A DNA stretch of 64,000 nucleotides from Moniliophthora roreri (taxonomy: Eukaryota > Basidiomycota > Agaricomycetes > Agaricales > Marasmiaceae), in assembly GCA_001466705.2 (NCBI GenBank), contig LATX02000238.1, positions 124,001 through 188,000 on the forward strand, in the 5' to 3' direction. A program made the position numbers and the translations under genes. Positions 56,569-64,000 of this stretch are shown in pieces (within the stretch, counting starts at the first letter, position 1; each line of letters starts with the position of its first letter). The notes under the pieces are model-generated. The model searched no databases. It worked only from the letters and a program-made list of their open reading frames with translations, and was not told the origin of the DNA.

Positions 56569-57940
56569 ATGACTCTCTCTACCTCCAAAACTCCAGAACC
56601 TCGTGTATGCTCTTCAAAAAGCTGCAAGAACACCCTTACACCAACTGAAATCTCAAAAACCTGTATCAAATGCCAGGAAAAGAGTTGTGAGAGTCAGAGA
56701 CAAGCTCATGAAGTGAAGAAGAGAGTACGGAATGAGCCCGAGCACCCTCCATCATGCCCAGCTCCCATATCACTGTGAGAGCGAGCTGTTCCAGAGGTAG
56801 AGAACAGTGACTGTGAAGGCAATGAGGTATGTCAATTATTACTTGTCAACTGCATTGAGTACTGATGAAGCTACATCTGTCAGTTAAAATACATGTGATA
56901 TGCCAATGCAGAGGCACTATTTCAGGTTCTATGGCAACAATTCAAAGCAGAGGAAGTACATTTTATGGGAGAATATTGCATACCACCTGATCCTGAGATG
57001 AATGTGCCTGACCATGAATGAGTCTGAATGATTGGCCATGAGATTTGGAAACTTGGGGGATACAGATTCACGTCAGTTCTCAATTAATATCAATATAATA
57101 CAGAGGTTTACTTTGAAACAGGGTTCATGACAATCCAAAGATGAGCACTGGTTACAAGACACATCTATGGTGCTCTCAAGATGAAGCTCAGAAGAAGAAG
57201 TCAAGACCTACCGAAGGAGAGAACATAAAGCACCGTGATACTTTGGGAATGTGTCGTTATTTCTGCAAGAGCAAGCTTATTATTACCTGCAAATCACTCA
57301 GCACACTGCAACCAGACACAAAACTCGTCAGCATATGACTTAAGCACAACAAAAAGCACACACCCTACTATAACATGTCTATGCCCATGGAAGCTGCACA
57401 AGTCATCTGCGAAAACCTGCTGCAATCCACACCAAACTCACTCGTCAATAGGCTGTGGCTGCTCTATCCACAGCTATCTGCAAAGCAGATTCATTCTGCT
57501 TGGACAGTGATGAGCAAAGAAGTCTGGAAGAAGGATAAATTACAATTACCTTCAGCTAGAGTGCTTCTTGAGGAATTCAAGAGTGTTATTGATACATTTT
57601 TAGTAGAAGAAGAAAATGGAGTGGAGCAGATATGCTGGGGAATGAAGCCAATAGCAGAAACCATTCAGTTAAAGCTGAAGATGGCAGTGATTGAGATTTC
57701 AATGGATGTGATGTGTGAGTATCAAGCTTTAGATTATAATTAAACATGTGACTAAATGGTTATGTAGACGAAACAAACTCAAAGCACCTTGAGCTGTATT
57801 GCATTATAGCCAAAATTGATGGTGCTGGTTTTCCCTTAACCTATTGCCTTGTGTCGACGGTAGACTCCAAGGAAACAAGGAAACAGATAAACACACTCTT
57901 GAAATGGGCTTGCCTTGTGAAAGCTAAATATTACTTAAAT
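56569..57940 (+). pseudogene. Mutator-like (MULE) transposase relic
   Basis: Broken DNA transposase. The cysteine-rich N-terminal module (SKSCKNTLTPTEISKTCIKC) is at 56569-56778. Later come HLWCSQDEAQKKKSRPTEGE and NIKHRDTLGMCRYFCKSKLI (FLYWCH/FAR1-like DNA-binding region, 57141-57290), then TPNSLVNRLWLLYPQLSAKQ, ARVLLEEFKSVIDTF and GVEQICWGMKPIAETI. The core DETNSKHLELYCIIAKIDGA and GFPLTYCLVSTVDSKET resembles the MULE DDE segment. Frames change several times and stops intervene. Homology stops at about 57930, where an LTR retrotransposon begins. The region has few CG dinucleotides and is AT-rich compared with the rest of the window. Confidence 0.75.
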
Positions 57941-58420
57941 TGTTACGTTACTTGCACAGCAACATCAACTTCAACTACCTATGAAAGGAAGAGCCCTTCA
58001 CGAGTAGTTTCTAAGTTCAAGTTTAAGTTCGTTCAGCCGACACTGAAGTTCAGAGATCCATCTTGTTGTGTTGACACAAGCTTAGATTAACTAGTAGGTC
58101 AAGCTGGAGACTTCGAGTCTCAGCTTGAGCGCTTTAAATACGTTACAGACATTCTAATACTCCTACGTATGAGAAAGAGCGGTAAGTCCAGGGTTTACAT
58201 AAGAATTCCCGAAGCTATCGGGGTATGAATAATACAAAGGGATAGGTAAAAGGGGACGAGGAAGGTGTACGAGTCCGATGGAAATGAGAAGCATGTAGAG
58301 AGGGAAGAAAGGGGCTGGGAAGGTGTATAAGTCTGAGGGGAACACGAAAGGTGTCTGAGGAAAGAGAAGGAAAGAAGAGAAAAGAAGCAGACATGACAGT
58401 AGAAGAAGAAAAGCGTAACA
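57941..58420 (-). repeat. 3' LTR of the chromovirus (480 bp)
   Basis: Bounded by TGTTACG (57941-57947) and CGTAACA (58414-58420), a perfect 7-bp inverted terminus starting TG and ending CA. On the minus strand a TATTTAAA-like element lies near 58132-58139. The outer boundary coincides with the end of MULE homology, and the inner boundary abuts a purine-rich tract. The other LTR is outside the window, so identity between the two cannot be checked. Confidence 0.75.
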
Positions 58421-58435
58421 CTACCTCTGTTTCAA
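58421..58435 (-). other. Putative polypurine tract
   Basis: On the minus strand the 15 bases read TTGAAACAGAGGTAG, ending directly at the TGTTACG LTR start. The purine-rich part fits a plus-strand priming site for reverse transcription. Confidence 0.5.
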
Positions 58436-58482
58436 GGTCAGAATTCCACTTCTGACGGACTACGATCCTTGGTCATGAGCGA

Positions 58483-59167
58483 TCACTCCGTTGGTGTGTC
58501 AGATTTCTGGGTTAGGCCATTCTCAATATTCCACTTCACCCATTCTGCTGCATCTGCCCACCAGTTCTTCTCCCAAGGGTTCTCATCCCAACAAGGGCCC
58601 CAAGGTTTGGTGGCTTGATCTTCTACCTTCCATTCAGTCTCCTCGATCTTTGGCCACGGCTGCTCTATCTTTCTCCACTCCATAACGTCCATCCCGCAGA
58701 ATCGATGTTTAAGTCCAAAACATCTGGTGCAGACGTAATACTCGATGTACTCGTCGACAACATCTGGGTGGTAACATTTTATCACGCCCACTGGTCCTCC
58801 TATTCGAAGTCTTCAGTGTGTAGCAACACGGCGCTTCACATGACTCCGGGCTTTCGAGGGCGTTGTCTACATCCTCCTTGACCGTCGGGGGGTTCCATAC
58901 TTCGAACCGGCTATCGATAGTCATTGGCATGGTTGGATAGGGAAGATTGTAGAGGGAGGAGATGGGAATAGCATGGACAGGGATAGGGTTCATGAGGCAT
59001 AGTCGGTCTTCGTTAAGGCGGTGAGGTAAACGAATGTGGGTGGATTCTATCAAGTGGTAGGGAGGAGGGGAGCTGCTGACGGAACCAAGAGTAAGAGCTG
59101 CCTGAGCATCGATCAATTTGGTGTTGAGGTTCTGAGCGGAAGAGGTGGAGGCGGTTGCGTTGGACAT
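58483..59167 (-). CDS. Accessory ORF of the chromovirus, 3' of pol
   Basis: The ATG at 59167 lies 3 nt after the pol TAA (59170-59172). The first part begins MSNATASTSSAQNLNTKLID and reads well to LESPES near 58830. A second overlapping frame (58791-58483) continues with HPDVVDEYIEYYVCTRCFGL, then KHRFCGMDVMEWRKIEQPW, and a tryptophan-rich end (GPCWDENPWEKNWWADAAEW). Joining them needs one frame change near 58790-58830. The second part has a CxxC with a later Cys (CTRCFGLKHRFC), resembling a small zinc motif. No similarity to Gag, Env or known cargo is recognised. Confidence 0.55.
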
Positions 59168-59169
59168 GA

Positions 59170-62100
59170 TTAATCAGACGAGGGAATGGGGTCTCTGGGT
59201 CTTAGCTGATACTTTTTTATATAGTCTCTAAGGAGGTCTAGGCAGTTAGCCATTCCCTCCATTCAGATCCATCGGTTGTGGGACGAGTCATACCCGGTGT
59301 ACGAGACTAAGAATTCTCATGGTCTTTTCTTCGGTCTGTGCCCTACTACCGCTTCCACTTTGTATTCTTCGAATCCTTCAATAAGGTCCCAGGGGGGTTC
59401 TGTGAAGCTCGGTCCGTGGGCTTTGGTCTGTTTGAACGGTGATAGAAGAGCTGCATGGAAAACAGGGTGGATCTTCTATTGATGCAGTAATTCCAACCTG
59501 TACGTCACTGGTCCTAGGACCTCGAGTATTTTGAACGGCCCTTCTCGTTTCAGGGCCAGCTTCTTCGATGGGTACCCTGTGGCTAGATTCTTTGCTTCTA
59601 GCCATACCTTTTGCCCTTCTTCGAATGCATCTAGCTTCTGCTTTTCTCTTCAAATCATTTGTTGTCTTGCAAGTTCCAATAGACTCGCAGTTTCTTCCCT
59701 AATTCACTTCAGCTCCTGGAGCTGTTCTTCTACCAACGGAATTGTTGTCTTTTCAAAAACAGTTGGGAGTGGGTGAGGGTGGTATCCCATCATTATAAAG
59801 AATGGGGATTTTTTGAGAATGGAGTGAGTTCGGTTGTTATGCGCAAATTCTGCCAGTGGGAGGTATTCCTTCCATCGAGTCTGTTCCTTCGAGCAAAATG
59901 CTCTGAGATACACTTCGATTTCTTGATTGACCTGTTCCGTTTCTCCATCAGTCTGTGGGTGAAATGCCGTGCTCATTGAATGCTTGATGGACAGCTGTTT
60001 CCCCATCTCTTGGAACACTTCAGCAGCAAATCTGGGGTTGCGATTGGATATGATATGATCCGGTAATCTGAATCTTTTGTATAGATGTTGAATTAATAAT
60101 TCTGCTATCTTGGTGGTGTCCATCGTCTTGGTGCATGGGATAAAAATTACCCCCTTCATAGAGGAGTAGTCCACCACAACAAGAATACTATCCATACCAT
60201 CACATTCTGGTAGATCCGTAATCAGATCCATTGTGCATACTTGAAACGGAAAGGCGTTTGGTGTAGCATGGATCAGTTGTATGGGTGTTCTCGTCGGATG
60301 AGTATTGACCTTTGATTGTTGGCATACGACACAGCCATCAACAAAAGATCTGATGAATTTCGCCATTCCTGGCCACTAGAAATCCCGCTGGACTTGTTCA
60401 ACCGTATTCCATTGACCTGGGTGTCCTACACCTGGCGTCTCATGTATGCTCTGCACCACGCGACGGTGGAGGTCAGTATCATTGGGTACATAGATCCGAT
60501 CTTGGAAGAAAAGGAGTCCCCCTTCAATTCTCCAGTCCAATAGAGCGGATTTGATTGGCGGCATGCCTTGTTCCAGCAGTTGCTCCAAGGCCGACTTATG
60601 AAAGTCGTCTGGGCCCAATCGCTCTATAATGTCGTCCTTCATTCCTAGATTGATCCCTTTGATGAACAATCGATCTGGTAACATGACAATATCCTCGTTG
60701 TCGGTGTCTACTTCGTCCTGCTCATTACTGCGTCGCAACAAAGCGTCGGCTTGGGTGATTGACTTCCCTGGAACGTGTACTAGTCCTAAATTGAATTCTG
60801 ATAGGAAAAGGCTCCACCTGGCCTGTCGTCGATTCAGTTTCTGAGCCGTTCGGAAGTACATCAGATTCTTGTGATCTGACAGGATTACGACTTTAAACTT
60901 CCCTCCCATGAGGTAGTGTCACCATTCCATTAATGCTCTGTAGATGGCCAAAAGCTTGCGATCGTATATTTCGTAGTTCCGTTCCGGGGGTGATAGAGAC
61001 TTCAAAAGATACCCGCATGGGTGCCATTCGCCATCTGTTCCCTTCTGTCTGAGGACCGCTCCCGTGGCCCATTTGGAAACATTGGCTTCGATGATAAAAG
61101 GCTTGTCAACGTCTGGCATGATGAGTATTGGTTCAGATAAGAATTTCGCCTTGAGAAGGTCGAAGGCTATTTGACATTCCCTAGTCCATTCAAACTTCCG
61201 GTTCTTCTGTAATAGGTCGTTTAAGGGTCTCGTCAGCTGCGCGTACTTCCCTATGAACTTCCTATAGAAATTCCCGAATCCCAAGAACGCGCGAACCCCT
61301 TTCACAGTCTGTGGAGGTTCCCATTCTGCTATTCCTGCCAGCTTTATGGGATCCATCACAATGTAACTGGGTCATATGACCATTCCCAAAAATACCACTT
61401 CCGTTACATCAAACTCACATTTCTCCGGTTTGAGGAACAGATCATGTGTCTGGAGGCGACGCATTAGTCGTTTCGTCCATTCCCTGTGCTCTGTCTGATC
61501 CTTCGAGAAAAGGAGGATGTCGTCCATATAGACCACACACTATCCTTCGTCGATAAAGTCGGAGAGGATGTCGTTCATGAATGCTTGAAAAGTGGCAGGG
61601 GAGTTGCTTAATCTGAAAAACATAACCATCGGCTCAAAAAGTCCTCTATTGGTTTTGAAGGCTGCTTTCCATTGATCTCCGTCTTTTATTCTGACGTTAT
61701 TGTAGCCGTTTTGAAGATCCAGTTTCGTAAATACCGTGGCTCCCTTTAACTTGTCCAAAAGCTCTGAAATCAGAGGTAGGGGATAGGTGTTCTTGACAGT
61801 TCCTTTGTTGAGTTCCCTGTAGTCTTGCGTTGGCCGTAATGCTCCTTTCTCCTTTTTTGCTACAAAGAAGAAGGGGGATGCTATTGGCGACTTTGATTTA
61901 CGAATGTATCCCTTCTGTAAGTTCTCTTCAAGGAACTTGTCCTGCTCTATCTGTTCCGTAGGGCTGAGCGGGTACAGTTTGCAGTTTCTTGGTACAAAGT
62001 CTGGTTTGAGGTCGATCACGTGATCATAGGTCTGGGCAGGTGGGAATCATTCGGCCTTCCCTTTCTCAAAGCGATCTCGATGTTCCCGTAGGTACTCTGG

Positions 62101-62679
62101 AATCAGCTCGTTGATATCCTTCTTCACTGTCTGCTGTTGATAAGCCATCTCTTGAGAGGCAGTGATTTTTGCTCCGATGAGAACTTCTGGTTCGCTATTG
62201 TCCAGGACCCCTCTGAACCTTTTGATCTGGATCTTCCTTCGAGGTGGAAACTGAATTTCTCCTGTTTCCCAATTGATTGCAGGGTTGTGGTATCGTAACC
62301 AAGGGAGTCCCAAGATCATCTCTTCGTCTCCAATACCCGATATCATAAAGTTCTCCCTACATTCCTTTCCGGCTATGTTGAATTCTAATTCCACTACATG
62401 TGTTATCCAGGCCGTCTTATTGGCTGTTCCATCCACGTTGAAAACCTTGATCTTTTCCGGCAATTGAATCCATTTCCTTCCTAAACTTCGTGCTAGTGTG
62501 GAGCTTATGAACCGTCCTCTGGCTCCCGAATCCAACAATGCTTTTGTTTCGATGATTTTCGTTCCCACTTTGTACTGGAGGGGGATGTGCATAGAATTTC
62601 GGTCCAGTTTAGCTAGTACAAAGTGCGAAATAGTTATCGGCGGCTGAGACATCGTCCTCTTTTGCCGTTTCAAAAACCC
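59170..62679 (-). pseudogene. pol: Chromovirus pol (protease, RT, RNase H, integrase, chromodomain), multiple stops
   Basis: One continuous frame. Protease: KALLDSGARGRFISS (about 62540). [36 protein letters not shown] and CVVYMDDILLF (YMDD intact). RNase H: KFKVVILSDHKNLMYF. Integrase zinc finger: DLHRRVVQSIHETPGVGHPG, then CVVCQQ. Integrase core: CTMDLITDLPE (first Asp), ISNRNPRF where DRG or a similar motif is expected (second Asp replaced by Asn) and TDGETEQVNQEIE (Glu). Chromodomain: EEYKVEAVVGHRP ... FLVSYTGYDSSHNRW. In-frame stops are at 62047-62049, 61540-61542, 61372-61374, 60919-60921, 60376-60378, 59704-59706 and more downstream. Confidence 0.9.
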
Positions 62680-64000
62680 TCTTGTTCCATCAAGTCGAGG
62701 AGCGAGTCCTTTTCATCTCCCATCTCATTCACCAATGCTCGTATCTTCGCGAATCTCTCTTCTTTTGAAAGCTTCTTCGGCTCTTCTCATTTCTTCTCAT
62801 CCTTCTTTTCGTCTTTCTTCGGCAAATCTGGGCAGTCCTTGATTTGGTGTCCGTTTCGTCCACATCGGAAACATAACCCCTTCGCCATATATTCCTTCTG
62901 ATCAATGTCGCTGATCTGTTTGATAGCGACTTCTTCCTTCTTCCGGAAATTCCTTTGGGGTTTCTTCCCTCCATGTTCTTCGTCCCATACCTTTCCGTAC
63001 TCCTGCGCCTGCTTGTAACTTTCATCAAATAAGATGGCGGCGTTCATCCAATCCTTGATCGTAGTTGGCGCCCCTTCTGGTCTTGTCATGATCTTGAGCG
63101 CTAGACTTCTGGGCAACCCTCGTTTGAAGGCCATGATCTGGGCCACATCGTTGTACCTGGTTTGCTTCGCGAGATAAGTAAACTGATAGGTGTATTCGTC
63201 GGCTCTATCCGTCATCTTCAGATCTTTAAGCTCCAATTGTGCCTTTAACGTGGGGTCGAGGGGCTCAAAAGAGGTTTTGAAATCCTCTAAGAAGTCCGCC
63301 CATGTAACCTTCTCTGCTTCCAGATTGAACGCGAGCAGGAGGTCAGTTTTGTTGTTCTTCCAGAATTCTCCGGGTCCATTGGTCATGTAGGAAAGGAGAA
63401 ACAGCTTCTTTGACCTGTCGTTGGGGAACACCTTTGGGTTAAGTGCAACATAGATCAGAACTTCCCATAGAAACCGTTTTGCTTCCCTTCTGGCTCCCGT
63501 AAATGCTCTCGGCAGAGCAGCCTTAACCTCTTTTACTGCTGATACTACTTGTACCGGCATTGCTGATCCAATAACTGCTTCTTCTGATTCCTCCTTCTTC
63601 GGTCGGCTTCCTGATGGCCTCTTATCTTCTGACATTTCCTCCAATTGTATTTTCGGTGATCTGGGGCTGTTCTTTAGTTCCTGTAGTAATCGTTAGAACG
63701 GGTCTAGTTCTGGAGATGTCGATGAGGTATTCAATGTATCCGATTCTGGCAACTTCGGTGTGTTTGGCGATAATTTTTCTTCAAATTCGGTTGCTCTTGA
63801 TCCAGTTGGAATGGATAATGGGGTCAAGATTCTCCTTGTTTCTGGGTCTTCTTCAAGTGTCTCGGTTAGAGGCCGACTCATTGGCGATGGCGAGTGCAAG
63901 GGGGTCAATAGTTCTCGGCGTGATGCTTGGGTTAGCAGTGGGATCGCTCGTCCACCAGGATTCAATATGGATTGGGTTTGTAGCCCACACCAGCGCATTT
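62670..64000 (-). pseudogene. gag: Chromovirus gag with zinc knuckle, 5' end beyond window
   Basis: Capsid/nucleocapsid precursor. Recognisable parts are FTGARREAKRFLWEVLIYVA, NDRSKKLFLLSYMTNGPG, EFWKNNKTDLL, TWADFLEDFKTSFEP (capsid-like) and the knuckle CFRCGRNGHQIKDC (CX2CX4HX4C). The frame is stopped at 63693-63695 (TAA) and 62787-62789 (TGA) and finally at 62670-62672 (TGA). The first two are best read as CAA-to-TAA and CGA-to-TGA, because homologous-looking sequence continues in frame (EEPKKLSKEERFAKIRALVN). The beginning of the ORF is not in the window. Confidence 0.85.
62673..62679 (-). promoter_or_regulatory. -1 ribosomal frameshift slippery heptamer at the gag/pol junction
   Basis: Minus-strand G-GGT-TTT followed at once by the gag stop TGA. 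It obeys the X-XXY-YYZ rule (GGG TTT T). A -1 slip gives GGG TTT TTG AAA and enters the pol frame without a stop, upstream of the protease. A downstream pseudoknot was not evaluated. Confidence 0.6.

Larger units (their letters stand above)
57941..64000 (-). mobile_element. Ty3/gypsy chromovirus, degenerate, running off the right edge
   Basis: Coding order on the minus strand: Gag, protease, RT, RNase H, integrase, chromodomain, an extra ORF, polypurine tract and 3' LTR. This is Ty3/gypsy (RT before IN) of the chromodomain clade. The 5' LTR and primer-binding site lie beyond 64000. The element is inserted into the MULE relic. At least ten in-frame stops interrupt gag and pol, nearly all explained by CGA-to-TGA, TGG-to-TAG or CAA-to-TAA changes. 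Confidence 0.9.

Noticed and set aside
58163..58421. Minus frames rich in Pro/Ser/Phe, considered as genes
   Set aside because: They fall inside the LTR and reflect its pyrimidine-rich strand.
1..64000. CRISPR array or tRNA/rRNA genes
   Set aside because: No regularly spaced short repeats were seen, and a scan by eye for tRNA B-box patterns found none with a matching A-box and stem; the sequence is fungal nuclear DNA.

Overview
This window is nuclear DNA from a filamentous basidiomycete, most likely an Agaricomycete. The genes are split by many short GT-AG introns, mostly 50-60 nt. The gene families fit: Chs5 exomer scaffold, GH71 alpha-1,3-glucanase, M35 deuterolysin, several P450s, DUF6534 membrane proteins, a DUF1399/GRDP protein and lineage-specific F-box proteins. 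The transposons (chromodomain Ty3 element, Mutator-like element) are also typical. Exon structures were deduced by hand from splice signals, reading-frame continuity and family patterns. No alignment or database search was run.

1-10 kb: 3' end of a P450 (+), a BAG-domain/coiled-coil/tail-anchor protein (-) whose reading needs two single-base corrections, a P450 relic, an eight-exon GNAT acetyltransferase (-), a class I histone deacetylase (+) and a ZZ-finger protein (-). 10-14 kb: three paralogous microbial-type PARG (TIGR02452/DUF2263) genes in which different catalytic signatures have decayed. 14-19 kb: an F-box protein with two CxxC modules (-) and a complete P450 (-). 19.5-24.9 kb: gene-poor, with an element bounded by inverted repeats, a hairpin repeat family, a frameshifted coiled-coil gene and a dead copy of part of the GRDP gene. 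25.8-38 kb: a DUF6534 membrane protein (+), secreted GH71 (-), Chs5 (-), an aldo/keto reductase (+) and an F-box paralogue broken by one in-frame TAG (+). 38.5-54 kb: GRDP (-), a 229-bp direct duplication, an SDR (+), an intact F-box paralogue (+), a second DUF6534 gene (-) with a possible third remnant, a dead alpha/beta hydrolase and deuterolysin (-).

54-64 kb is transposon-dominated. A CpG-poor Mutator-like transposase relic (+) is interrupted by a Ty3/gypsy chromovirus (-) that runs off the right edge. The chromovirus has a 480-bp LTR with TGTTACG/CGTAACA ends, Gag with a zinc knuckle, a GGGTTTT slippery heptamer at the gag stop, and Pol (protease, RT, RNase H, integrase, chromodomain). 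An extra ORF starts 3 nt after the pol stop and lies before the LTR. Nearly all premature stops in the element can be explained by C-to-T or G-to-A transitions, the expected mark of cytosine methylation and deamination (or RIP-like mutation).

The best candidates for new biology are the accessory ORF of the chromovirus, the twin-CxxC F-box family, the PARG triplet with complementary active-site losses, and the inverted-repeat element with a small basic/acidic ORF. Most other loci are ordinary housekeeping or secretory genes.
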